Assembly: GCF_018449775.1 (NCBI RefSeq)
Contig: NZ_JAAVVB010000002.1
Span: 186,001-250,000, forward strand
Length of the DNA: 64,000 nt
Direction: 5' to 3'
From: Mucilaginibacter sp. dw_454
GTDB taxonomy: Bacteria; Bacteroidota; Bacteroidia; Sphingobacteriales; Sphingobacteriaceae
Shown here: piece after piece, positions 42,079 through 50,412 of the stretch
Layout of the letters: the number at the start of each line of letters is the position of its first letter
Position numbering within the stretch: position 1 is the first letter of the stretch
Translations under genes and position numbers: made by a program
Notes under the pieces: generated by a model
What the model saw: only the letters and a program-made list of their open reading frames with translations
Databases searched by the model: none
Told to the model about the DNA's origin: nothing

Positions 42079-42786
42079 ATGAGTATCCGTGTTGAAGGTT
42101 TAACAAAAATTTATGGCGAGCAAAAGGCGGTCGACAGTATCAGCTTTGAGGCTAAGCCCGGCGTGCTGGGCTTTTTGGGGCCTAATGGAGCCGGTAAATC
42201 AACCACCATGAAGATATTGACCTGCTTTATACCGCAAACTGCGGGTAAGGCAGAAGTATGTGGGTTCGACGTAACTACGCAACCCATTGAAGTTAAGCGC
42301 AGCATTGGTTACCTGCCCGAAAGTAATGCGCTTTACGGCGAGATGTACGTCAAAGAATCGATGGGTTTTATCGCCGATATCCATCAACTTAACGATCCTG
42401 GTAAACGCATAGCCGATGTTATAGAAATGACCGGCCTTGGTCCGGAACAACATAAAAAAATCGGTCAACTGTCTAAAGGCTATCGCCAGCGTGTTGGCCT
42501 GGCGCAGGCTATTTTACATGATCCGCAGGTTCTTATTTTGGACGAGCCTACCTCAGGTCTTGATCCAAATCAGCTCATCAGCATCCGCCAGCTAATACTT
42601 AATCTCGGTAAAACCAAAACTGTGGTGCTGTCAACCCACATTATGCAGGAGGTTGAAGCCGTATGCGATCATGTGATCATCGTCAATAAAGGTAAAATTG
42701 TTGCCGATGATACATTAGCTAATCTCAAAGGCAAAAATACAACCACATCGCTTGAGGATATCTTTGTTAAGCTTACCAATCTTTAA
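42079..42786 (+). CDS. gldA: Gliding-type ABC transporter ATPase GldA
   Basis: 235 residues from the ATG at 42079 (a TTG 13 codons earlier is unlikely). Walker A GPNGAGKSTTMK, Q-loop GYLPESNALYG, signature LSKGYRQRVG, Walker B VLILDEPTSGLDP, H-loop STHIMQEVE. The LPESNALYGEMYV block is characteristic of GldA. Partners are GldF and GldG, encoded as one fused gene 0.8 kb downstream. In Flavobacterium this transporter supports gliding; here it may have another export role. TACATTTA ends 4 bases before the ATG. Confidence 0.92.
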   Translation: MSIRVEGLTKIYGEQKAVDSISFEAKPGVLGFLGPNGAGKSTTMKILTCFIPQTAGKAEVCGFDVTTQPIEVKRSIGYLPESNALYGEMYVKESMGFIADIHQLNDPGKRIADVIEMTGLGPEQHKKIGQLSKGYRQRVGLAQAILHDPQVLILDEPTSGLDPNQLISIRQLILNLGKTKTVVLSTHIMQEVEAVCDHVIIVNKGKIVADDTLANLKGKNTTTSLEDIFVKLTNL

Positions 42787-42939
42787 TAAACTATAACATG
42801 CAGACTTTGCCAGTCGATTTTCCGTCTTGCAAAAAATGGTATTACGCCATTCTTTGCTCATAATATTTTTTATATTATTGAGTTTATTGCGTAGAAAACC
42901 CTTTTTTTATTTTAACCGCAATTATAAACCCCTACTATC

Positions 42940-43455
42940 ATGAGAAAAATTTTATTAACCCTTATTTTAATTGGCAGCATAACAACTGCATTTGCCCAAA
43001 AAGCCGACCCGGAAAAGTTTAGTATTGGCCTTGAAGGCGGCATACCTTTGGCTTCGGCGCGTGCTTATTCAACTTTTACGGTTGGTGGTTCGTTGAAGTA
43101 TAACTTTACTATTAATGACAAAGTTTCGCTTACTGCCTCTGCCGGTTATATTTATTTCCCTTACCGTGCCGATGCTACCATTCCTTTCGTGGGCTACGGC
43201 ACCACCAACAAAGGCGAGGGTTACATCCCTTTAAAAGGTGGTGTTAAATACTTTATTAGCGATGTGTTTTATGCTGAAGGACAGGCAGGCGCAGCCATAT
43301 CAACCGCTACCGGGGGCGGTACGGCGTTTGCTTATTCGCCGGGTGTTGGTTACCGCTTTGATACCCATGCCGATATCGGTATCAGGTTTGAAAGCTGGTT
43401 GCAAAACAACAGTACCATTAACCAGGTAGCGCTGCGTTTAGCTTATAGTTTTTAA
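42940..43455 (+). CDS. Outer-membrane beta-barrel protein
   Basis: 171 residues. Signal peptide (LTLILIGSITTAFAQ), then alternating strands (FSIGLEGGIPLAS, VGGSLKYNFTINDKVSLTASAGYIY, VKYFISDVFYAEGQAGAAIS, IGIRFESWLQN) ending in an aromatic final residue (LRLAYSF), the usual signal for barrel insertion. Probably an eight-strand barrel of the OmpA/OmpW size class. It lies between gldA and gldFG, a position that may be chance. Confidence 0.8.
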   Translation: MRKILLTLILIGSITTAFAQKADPEKFSIGLEGGIPLASARAYSTFTVGGSLKYNFTINDKVSLTASAGYIYFPYRADATIPFVGYGTTNKGEGYIPLKGGVKYFISDVFYAEGQAGAAISTATGGGTAFAYSPGVGYRFDTHADIGIRFESWLQNNSTINQVALRLAYSF

Positions 43456-43474
43456 ACTAAACGCTAACCATATC

Positions 43475-43512
43475 AAAAAGGCTTTTGCGATGCAAAGGCC
43501 TTTTGTTTTTTT
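43475..43512 (+). terminator. Intrinsic terminator of the outer-membrane protein gene
   Basis: AAAAAGGCTTTTGC and GCAAAGGCCTTTT pair with one bulge around GAT, followed by a seven-base T run. Confidence 0.8.
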
Positions 43513-43571
43513 AATACTGCCGATATGCCGATAGCAAATATTGTTGTAATTTCGGCGTTCAAGGTTTTAAG

Positions 43572-45968
43572 GTGTATAGCATACTCAAAAAAGAAATAAC
43601 AACCTACCTCAGCTCGCTGGTGGCTTATGTTACCATCGGCGTTTTCCTTTTGGTGCTGGGGCTGTTTTTGTGGGTTTTCCCCGATTCATCAATTCTCGAT
43701 TACGGCTACGCTGGATTAGACAGCCTGTTTAGCACTGCGCCATACCTGTTCATGTTCCTGATTCCGGCCATTACCATGCGGTCGCTGGCCGAGGAGCGTA
43801 AGGAAGGTACCTTCGAATTATTGATTACCCGGCCGCTTACCGATCTGCAAATTGTATTAGGCAAATACTTCGCGGCAGTAATATTGGTGCTGTTTGCGCT
43901 GGTTCCTACCCTAATTTATTACTACTCGGTTTACGTACTGGGTACGCCCCAAGGCAATATAGATAGCGGGGCGGTAATAGGCTCGTACATTGGTTTGTTT
44001 TTATTGGGTGCCGCTTTCGCGGCGATAGGCCTTTTCGCCTCGGCTATTACCAAAAATCAAATCATTGCATTCACCGTATCAGTATTTATCTGTTTCTTTT
44101 TTTACAGCGGATTTGATTCATTGAGCGGGCTGCTTTCTCTGCAATCAACCGGAATACAAGGCCTGGGTATTAATGATCATTATCAATCCATTAGTCGTGG
44201 GGTATTAGATACCCGCGATCTGGGCTACTTCGTCGTATTAACTGCCTTGTTTATTTGGCTTACTGTTTTCGTACTGTTTAAGCAACAACAAAAAACTGTC
44301 GGCAAAAAAAGCTTAACCGGCTTAGCGGCCATCATCGCGATAGCTATATTAAGCACCCTTGGTTTCACCCGTTTTGATTTTACTAAAGAGGGCCGCTATA
44401 CCATCTCAACCATGAGTCGTGGTATTTTAGATAGCCTGCAGCAGCCGGTAAAAGTTACTGTTTATTTACAGGGCGATTTAACCGGTGGTATGAAACGTCT
44501 GCAACGCGCCGGCAACGATATGCTGAGCGACCTGCAAGCTTACAGTCATCGCAAACTGCAGTTTGAATTTGTAGACCCATTGAAAGGTTTGGCAAGCGAT
44601 CAACAAAATCAAGCAATTCAAGATTTGCAGTCGCGCGGCATTGAGCCTACTGCCTTAAGCGTGAAGACCGACGATGGTGTTACGCAAAAAACGATATTCC
44701 CGGGCGCTATGGTGTCTGCTAATGGCAAAGATATCCCGGTTAAATTGCTGTATCAGCAAAGCTTGATGGGTTTATCTGCCGATGAAGTGCTGAATAATTC
44801 TATCCAAAACCTGGAGTATGCATTCATATCAGCCATAAAAAAAGCTACCAAAGGCGGCAAGCCCGAAATTGGCTTTACCACCGGGCATGATGAGCTGAAT
44901 GATGTGCAATTGAACGATGCGATGAAGTCGCTTTCGGATGGATTTTTGGTTGGTCGTGTCGACCTGAAAACTATCCCGTTTGATAGCTTGCAAAAGATCC
45001 GCCTGATGGTGGTGCCTAAACCCGAAAAGCCATTTACCGAAGCCGAGAAGTTTAAGCTGGATCAATACCTGATGCGCGGCGGCAAAATAGTATGGACGAT
45101 AGACCAGGTAAGCGCCGAGCTGGATAGCCTGCGCGGTCACGGTGGCGAGCAATTGGCTTTCCCGAAACAACTTAATTTGGACGATCAGTTATTTGTGTAC
45201 GGCGTACGCATTAATTATGATCTGATAGCCGATATCAGTTCCGCGCAAATACCTATCAGTACGGGTAATGTTGGCGGGCAGGCTCAGATCCAGATGGTGC
45301 CATGGCTGTTTTATCCGATATTTATCCCTTACTCAAAACACCCTATTGTTAAAAACCTGGATGGTATTTACAGTGAGTTCCCCAGTACCATTGATGTGCT
45401 AGACATTCGCGACGTGAGCAAGACCGTATTATTGAACTCATCGCCCTATAATAAAAACCTGAAAGCGCCTCATTTGCTGTCGTTACAAGCCATTGAGCAG
45501 GAGCCAGATCCCAAAGCTTTTCAAAGCGTGCCAAAAGTTACCGGGGTTTTGCTGGAAGGTAAGTTTCAGTCCGACTTTAAGAATCGTCCCGAGCCGGAAG
45601 GCGTAGGGGAGATTATCGCGCAAAAATCAGAGAGTGTGCAAACCAAACAGATCGTCATTAGTGATGGCGATGTATTTAAAAATGAGGTAGCTGCCGATGG
45701 CTCGCCGTTCCCGCTGGGGTATGATCGGTATACCCGCCAGAACTTCGGTAACAAAAATTTATTGCTCAACATTGCCGACTATATGACTGACGACTCGGGC
45801 CTGATAACTTTACGTAATAAAGAAATTAAATTGCGGCTGTTAAACCGCGCCCGGGTGCGTAACGAAAAATTATTCTGGCAAATTGTAAATACAACTATGC
45901 CCTTGTTTTTAGTGTTAATATTTGCTATTTTTCAACATTATATCCGCAGGCGAAAGTATGCTCATTAA
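43572..45968 (+). CDS. gldFG: Fused GldF-GldG ABC transporter membrane subunit
   Basis: 798 residues with GTG start. Residues 1-~240 are GldF: six membrane segments with ITMRSLAEERKEGTFELLITRPL. Residues ~240-798 are GldG: a membrane segment, the marker RFDFTKEGRYTISTMSRGIL, a large soluble domain (with GQAQIQMVPWLFYPIF, VTGVLLEGKFQSDFKNRP), and a C-terminal membrane anchor (TTMPLFLVLIFAIFQHYI) with a basic tail. In Flavobacterium these are two genes of about 241 and 561 residues; the sum fits this single ORF. Partner ATPase is GldA upstream. Confidence 0.9.
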   Translation: MYSILKKEITTYLSSLVAYVTIGVFLLVLGLFLWVFPDSSILDYGYAGLDSLFSTAPYLFMFLIPAITMRSLAEERKEGTFELLITRPLTDLQIVLGKYFAAVILVLFALVPTLIYYYSVYVLGTPQGNIDSGAVIGSYIGLFLLGAAFAAIGLFASAITKNQIIAFTVSVFICFFFYSGFDSLSGLLSLQSTGIQGLGINDHYQSISRGVLDTRDLGYFVVLTALFIWLTVFVLFKQQQKTVGKKSLTGLAAIIAIAILSTLGFTRFDFTKEGRYTISTMSRGILDSLQQPVKVTVYLQGDLTGGMKRLQRAGNDMLSDLQAYSHRKLQFEFVDPLKGLASDQQNQAIQDLQSRGIEPTALSVKTDDGVTQKTIFPGAMVSANGKDIPVKLLYQQSLMGLSADEVLNNSIQNLEYAFISAIKKATKGGKPEIGFTTGHDELNDVQLNDAMKSLSDGFLVGRVDLKTIPFDSLQKIRLMVVPKPEKPFTEAEKFKLDQYLMRGGKIVWTIDQVSAELDSLRGHGGEQLAFPKQLNLDDQLFVYGVRINYDLIADISSAQIPISTGNVGGQAQIQMVPWLFYPIFIPYSKHPIVKNLDGIYSEFPSTIDVLDIRDVSKTVLLNSSPYNKNLKAPHLLSLQAIEQEPDPKAFQSVPKVTGVLLEGKFQSDFKNRPEPEGVGEIIAQKSESVQTKQIVISDGDVFKNEVAADGSPFPLGYDRYTRQNFGNKNLLLNIADYMTDDSGLITLRNKEIKLRLLNRARVRNEKLFWQIVNTTMPLFLVLIFAIFQHYIRRRKYAH

Positions 45969-45974
45969 ATTTTA

Positions 45975-45982
45975 TACTTTTG
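45975..45982 (+). promoter_or_regulatory. -7 box for dnaN
   Basis: TACTTTTG, 23 bases before the dnaN ATG and just after the gldFG stop. Confidence 0.6.
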
Positions 45983-46005
45983 ACTAATTAACATTTAATT
46001 TATAT

Positions 46006-47130
46006 ATGAGATTCATAGTTTCCACATCGACATTACTAAAGCAACTACAGTCTGTGAGCGGTGCACTAAGCAGCAGTACCGTATTGCCTATACTGGAGAA
46101 CTTTTTGTTTGAGATAAAGGATGGAAACTTAACCATTTCTGCTACCGACCTGCAAACCAGCATGACTACCTCGCTTACTGTGGAGTCGAAAGAAAACGGC
46201 AGAATTGCAATTCCATCGCGCATCTTGTTAGATACTTTAAAATCATTGCCTGAGCAGCCGGTTGCTTTCTCTGTTGATGATGCTACGTTTGCTATCGAGA
46301 TTAACGCCGGCGACGGAAAGTATAAATTAAGCGGCGAGAACGGTGAGGACTTCCCTAAAATTCCGGTGGTTGAGAATGCATCGTCTGTTAACCTGCCAGC
46401 TTCAGTTTTAGCCGAGGCGATTAACAAAACCATTTTCGCGGTAAGTAATGACGAACTGCGCCCGGCCATGACAGGTGTTTACTGCCAGTTATCAAGCCAG
46501 TACTTAACTTTCGTTGCTACCGACGCGCATAAATTGGTACGCTATCGCCGTTTAGATGCTAAAGCAGAGTCTACCACTTCGTTCATCCTGCCAAAGAAAG
46601 CTTTAACACTGTTAAAGTCGGCTTTGCCAAGCGATGACGTGAATGTATCTGTTGAATACAACAGTACCAGCGCTTTCTTTAAATTTAACAACATTAACCT
46701 GGTGTGCCGCCTGATAGACGAGCGCTACCCGGATTACGAAGCGGTTATCCCGTTGAATAACCCTAATAAATTAAGTATCGATCGTGTGGCTTTCTTAGGC
46801 TCATTAAGCCGTGTAGCTATTTACGCTAACAAAACCACGCATCAGGTGCGTTTAAAGATCACCGGCAGCGAGCTGCACATCTCGTCAGAAGATATTGACT
46901 TTGCTAACGAGGCTCATGAGCGTTTAGGCTGCCAGTATGAAGGCGAGGACATGGAAATTGGCTTTAACGCCCGTTTTCTGATAGAAATGCTAAAAAACCT
47001 GAGCGGCGAAGAAGTGACTTTGGAAATGTCGACCCCTAACCGTGCCGGTTTGTTGCTACCACAGGGCGGTGATGAAAACGAAGATGTACTAATGCTGGTG
47101 ATGCCGGTTATGCTGAATAGCTACGCATAA
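46006..47130 (+). CDS. dnaN: DNA polymerase III sliding clamp (beta subunit)
   Basis: 374 residues, three similar clamp domains. MRFIVSTSTLLKQLQSVSGAL and TVLPILENFLFEI open the protein; FVATDAHKLVRYR (domain 2), ERYPDYEAVIP and the C-terminal VLMLVMPVMLNSYA are family blocks, the last forming part of the partner-binding pocket. The ring tethers polymerase to DNA. It is not next to dnaA or recF here, which is common in Bacteroidota. Confidence 0.97.
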   Translation: MRFIVSTSTLLKQLQSVSGALSSSTVLPILENFLFEIKDGNLTISATDLQTSMTTSLTVESKENGRIAIPSRILLDTLKSLPEQPVAFSVDDATFAIEINAGDGKYKLSGENGEDFPKIPVVENASSVNLPASVLAEAINKTIFAVSNDELRPAMTGVYCQLSSQYLTFVATDAHKLVRYRRLDAKAESTTSFILPKKALTLLKSALPSDDVNVSVEYNSTSAFFKFNNINLVCRLIDERYPDYEAVIPLNNPNKLSIDRVAFLGSLSRVAIYANKTTHQVRLKITGSELHISSEDIDFANEAHERLGCQYEGEDMEIGFNARFLIEMLKNLSGEEVTLEMSTPNRAGLLLPQGGDENEDVLMLVMPVMLNSYA

Positions 47131-47166
47131 ATATCGCTTTAAAAGAAATTAAAATATAAAAACCAT

Positions 47167-47195
47167 AGTCCGGGTCTTAAAAACCGGACTTTTTT
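47167..47195 (+). terminator. Intrinsic terminator of dnaN
   Basis: AGTCCGG and CCGGACT pair around a 10-base A-rich loop and are followed by five T residues. Confidence 0.8.
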
Positions 47196-47250
47196 ATTGA
47201 CCATGATAACAAAAGCTGTAATTATGCAGTTATATAGCATCTGGTGATTT

Positions 47251-47934
47251 ATGAATAACAGAATAATAATATTAGTAGTGTTTGCGGCGATGATCGGCGT
47301 CTTCTACTCTTGTAAGAAAGATGGTGAGCAGCTTGCACCTGTTACTAACAACCTCATAACCGTGGTAAACGCAAGTAGCGATACACTGAACATTTACGAA
47401 AACGGTACCCGTATAAACAGCGGTTCAAACCTGGTGCCGTTTGGTCAATATCAAAATCTGGAAATTACCGCGGGTGCTCAGCGTTACCAATTTAAAAAGG
47501 CAGGCAATGTAAACACTTTGATTGATTTGCCGCTTAGCCTTAATGACTCAAGCTTTTATAGCTTGTTTGTGGCTGGCGAATCGGCCGATAACGTATTTCT
47601 ATTACAAGACGTACTTTTCGTTGACACCGCGAAAGGCGCAAGCAATACCTTTATACGATATGTAAATGCCTCGCCTGACGCGGGGGATATTGATTTTACC
47701 ATCAGTACCTATCCAATATTTAAAAGCTGCGCATTTAAATCGGCTACCTCGTTTGTTGAAGTACCCGCCGGTGCGGTTTTTTATTCGATGACAAGGCAGG
47801 GAGAATCTGCACCATTTGCATCTGGCAATATAACGCTCTCTGCCGGTGTGTCATACACCCTGTTTTCAAAAGGATTGATCAAAGGCACGGGTGCCAATGC
47901 GCTGGGGGCGCGGATATTACCAACCGTACATTAA
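47251..47934 (+). CDS. DUF4397 lipoprotein (first of a pair)
   Basis: 227 residues. Lipobox VFYSC (Cys21) then Lys-Lys. DUF4397-type repeat unit with ITVVNASSDTLNIYENGTRI and FIRYVNASPDAGDIDFTIS, two N-A-S-x-D copies. The domain is thought to be an Ig-like surface module of unknown role. The next gene starts 2 bases later and has the same architecture, so they are a duplicated, co-transcribed pair. Confidence 0.85.
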   Translation: MNNRIIILVVFAAMIGVFYSCKKDGEQLAPVTNNLITVVNASSDTLNIYENGTRINSGSNLVPFGQYQNLEITAGAQRYQFKKAGNVNTLIDLPLSLNDSSFYSLFVAGESADNVFLLQDVLFVDTAKGASNTFIRYVNASPDAGDIDFTISTYPIFKSCAFKSATSFVEVPAGAVFYSMTRQGESAPFASGNITLSAGVSYTLFSKGLIKGTGANALGARILPTVH

Positions 47935-47936
47935 CT

Positions 47937-48656
47937 ATGACAATGACCGCCAAAATTAAACCCATATTTTTTGTGTTCCTGTTTTGTACAGGGGTTATAA
48001 TAGTGCCTTTTATTGCATCGTGCGGCAAGGGTGCTAATGTGGCGCCTACTACCTCCGGAATTCAGTTCCAGGTGGTTAACGTAAGCCCCGATTTGCAACC
48101 TATTTATTTATATGTTGGGCTTGTTAAACAAAATCTGACCGCTTATTCATATTCTTATCCTTCGGGATATTTTTCATTAAGTAGAGTTGATCCGCCTATA
48201 CAGATTAAATCTTTTAACCCGTTAATAGCTGTTGATCCTTTGATAACGATCAATGCAGAACTGAAACGGAATTATAAATACACACTATTTGTCAGTGGTT
48301 TCCGCGCCGATAACAGCGTTGCCGGGATATTTGTCACAGATACAGCGGCTCCACCAACTGCGGGCCGCGGTAAACTAAGGTTTGTTAATGCATCGCCAGA
48401 CTCTAACTCTTTTGATGTTTTTGCCAATGGTACATTGGCATTTCAAAAACAGCGATACAAAAGTGTTACTTCATTTATACAGGTGCCACCGGGTAATTAC
48501 GACTTTAAAATAATACCAAACGGCCAAACCTCGGTTATATCTGATTTCCCGAACGTAACTATTGCCGACGGCAAAGTATATACGCTTTATTGCCGCGGGC
48601 TGGCCGGTGGGGCCGATTCGGTGAAATTTGGAACCGGTATAATTAATAACCGCTAA
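47937..48656 (+). CDS. DUF4397 lipoprotein (second of a pair)
   Basis: 239 residues. Lipobox PFIASC (Cys29). Two DUF4397-like units: FQVVNVSPDLQPIYLYVG and LRFVNASPDSNSFDVFANGTL, each with the NxSPD turn, and VPPGNYDFKIIPNG. Similar to its upstream neighbour but diverged. Probably anchored in the outer membrane. Two bases separate it from the first gene of the pair. Confidence 0.85.
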   Translation: MTMTAKIKPIFFVFLFCTGVIIVPFIASCGKGANVAPTTSGIQFQVVNVSPDLQPIYLYVGLVKQNLTAYSYSYPSGYFSLSRVDPPIQIKSFNPLIAVDPLITINAELKRNYKYTLFVSGFRADNSVAGIFVTDTAAPPTAGRGKLRFVNASPDSNSFDVFANGTLAFQKQRYKSVTSFIQVPPGNYDFKIIPNGQTSVISDFPNVTIADGKVYTLYCRGLAGGADSVKFGTGIINNR

Positions 48657-48676
48657 GCTTTACCGGGATATATTTA

Positions 48677-48684
48677 TATTTTTG
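48677..48684 (+). promoter_or_regulatory. -7 box for dedA-type gene
   Basis: TATTTTTG, 17 bases before the TTG start of the DedA gene. Confidence 0.5.
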
Positions 48685-48701
48685 CGCCAAAATCAATCAT
48701 A

Positions 48702-49349
48702 TTGGAACTGATAAAATCCGTAATCGACTTTATATTACACATAGATAAGCACCTGGTGCTCATTACCAGTCAATACCAGGGCTGGACCTACCTTATACTT
48801 TTTGCCATCATTTTTGCCGAAACCGGTTTTGTGGTAACCCCATTTTTACCCGGCGACTCATTATTGTTTGCGGCCGGTGCCTTGATTGCCGGCGGTAACT
48901 CAGGCTTGGAGATTTACCTGCTTACCTTTATTTTAATTGTAGCAGCCTTTACGGGCAACACGCTTAATTATATGCTCGGGAAATTCCTGGGGCCGAAGGT
49001 GTTTAAGGAAAAAAACAAAATACTTAAGTTGGATTATTACCTGGAAACCAAAGCTTTCTTTGACAAACATGGTGGTAAGGCTGTAATAATTAGCCGTTTT
49101 ATGCCTATCATTCGCACCATTGCGCCGTTTGTGGCCGGGGTGGGGCGTATGCCATTGGTGCGCTACAGTTTGTATAATATTATAGGTGGCTCGGCATGGA
49201 TTTTCTTGTTCTTGTTTGCCGGATATATGCTGGGTAACGTGCCTTTCTTTAAAGCACATTTCTCGCTGATTGGGATCGCTATCATTTTGGTATCAGTTAT
49301 TCCGGCGATTATAGCAGCGGTAAAAGGTGGAAAAAGAAAAACTACGTAG
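48702..49349 (+). CDS. DedA-family membrane protein
   Basis: 215 residues from a TTG start; no ATG or GTG gives a full N-terminus. DedA signatures: AIIFAETGFVVTPFLPGDSLLFAAGAL (Glu and Asp in the re-entrant loop) and FDKHGGKAVIISRFMPIIRTIAPFVAG with the Arg pair. These proteins flip lipids such as undecaprenyl phosphate or phosphatidylethanolamine and support membrane homeostasis. The G of its TAG stop is the first base of a palindromic repeat. Confidence 0.92.
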   Translation: MELIKSVIDFILHIDKHLVLITSQYQGWTYLILFAIIFAETGFVVTPFLPGDSLLFAAGALIAGGNSGLEIYLLTFILIVAAFTGNTLNYMLGKFLGPKVFKEKNKILKLDYYLETKAFFDKHGGKAVIISRFMPIIRTIAPFVAGVGRMPLVRYSLYNIIGGSAWIFLFLFAGYMLGNVPFFKAHFSLIGIAIILVSVIPAIIAAVKGGKRKTT

Positions 49350-49370
49350 AGACGCAATATTTTGCGTCTC
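49349..49370. terminator. GAGACGCAA palindrome after dedA (family F copy 3)
   Basis: GAGACGCAA, loop TATT, TTGCGTCTC; overlaps the dedA stop codon by one base and fills the gap to the convergent gene at 49395. Confidence 0.7.
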
Positions 49371-49394
49371 CTGCTAATCTTGCGTCCCCTATAA

Positions 49395-50372
49395 TTACTC
49401 CTCTTCCTTTTGAATCTCAAAAGGGCCAATCTTACCCGAGCGGAAAATCATTTCCTCCTGTTGGATTTTTTGTAGCTGAGATCGCATTAACGGCCGTTTA
49501 ATCAACTTATTCAAATCCGGCTGCCCGGCGTCTACCCAGGCCGAGTACCAGAAACTACCTACCGACAAAATTGCCGAGCGCATGCGCCTTTGCACCATGC
49601 CATGCAGTAAGTGCTGGTAATCGCGACTGTACGCTACGGAATAATCCTTAACCGCTCTCTTACCGTGCATGACCATCATATATTTTTTACTATCGGGGTA
49701 GGATTTGCTTAAAGTCTTTTCAATTCGTAAAACTGAATCGACCTCGCTAAAAGACGTTTGGCAGATCTTGAACGCTTCTTTAAGCGGATTTTCAATATAG
49801 CGTGCTTTACCTGCATAGCAGTTATAGTTAGCGGCGAAAAGTTCGGGCAGGCGGCTTTCCCATAGTGCGTGCAGGCCGGTTTGCCCGGTTAATTGTCCAT
49901 TGTAGTTTTGGGTGAGATGTAAAGGTACGTGTGCATCGGCTACATAATGCCCAAGGTTTGATGAGGCGATAAGAATATCCGTGGTGTCATGCCCTTTAAA
50001 GGCATTAACCAGTTTATAATAGTTGTATTGGATGGTCCAGGGCACGGTGCCGTACTTTTTCAACGTATCCTCCGAATATTTTACTACCGCGTCATCCCAT
50101 CGCTCCGGAATAAAACGAAATGGCTGCTTGCCGTAATGATCGGCGTTTAAATAATGGCGGGGCGCCTCCAGCGAGTCTACATAGCGCCGTTTGTCGGCGC
50201 TGATGGCATGCTGGGTAATGAAATCGATGTTGGCCCTATAAAAACCCGTCATGGCTTTAGGCAGCGTAAAAACAGCCAATCGGTTAATGCGGTAATGCGC
50301 AAAAAATCCCCAGGAAGAGCAAAGTAAAACCAGAACAGTTGCTGTAAGATATATCGAAAGACACCTCTTCAT
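49395..50372 (-). CDS. Zinc-dependent phospholipase C/S1-P1 nuclease-like secreted protein
   Basis: 325 residues. Signal peptide (LTATVLVLLCSS), mature end WGFFAHYRINRLA, the Trp-x-x-x-x-His start typical of S1/P1 and PLC-type zinc enzymes. Further ligand candidates: APRHYLNADHYGK, ASSNLGHYVADAHVPLHLTQNYNG and GLHALWESRL with H-x-x-W-E. It is the second protein of this fold in the window, but is not closely similar to the one at 9294. Substrate unknown. Confidence 0.8.
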   Translation of the reverse strand: MKRCLSIYLTATVLVLLCSSWGFFAHYRINRLAVFTLPKAMTGFYRANIDFITQHAISADKRRYVDSLEAPRHYLNADHYGKQPFRFIPERWDDAVVKYSEDTLKKYGTVPWTIQYNYYKLVNAFKGHDTTDILIASSNLGHYVADAHVPLHLTQNYNGQLTGQTGLHALWESRLPELFAANYNCYAGKARYIENPLKEAFKICQTSFSEVDSVLRIEKTLSKSYPDSKKYMMVMHGKRAVKDYSVAYSRDYQHLLHGMVQRRMRSAILSVGSFWYSAWVDAGQPDLNKLIKRPLMRSQLQKIQQEEMIFRSGKIGPFEIQKEEE

Positions 50373-50412
50373 AGATCCGGGTTTATTTATTGGCTATACT
50401 TACCTTATAAAT

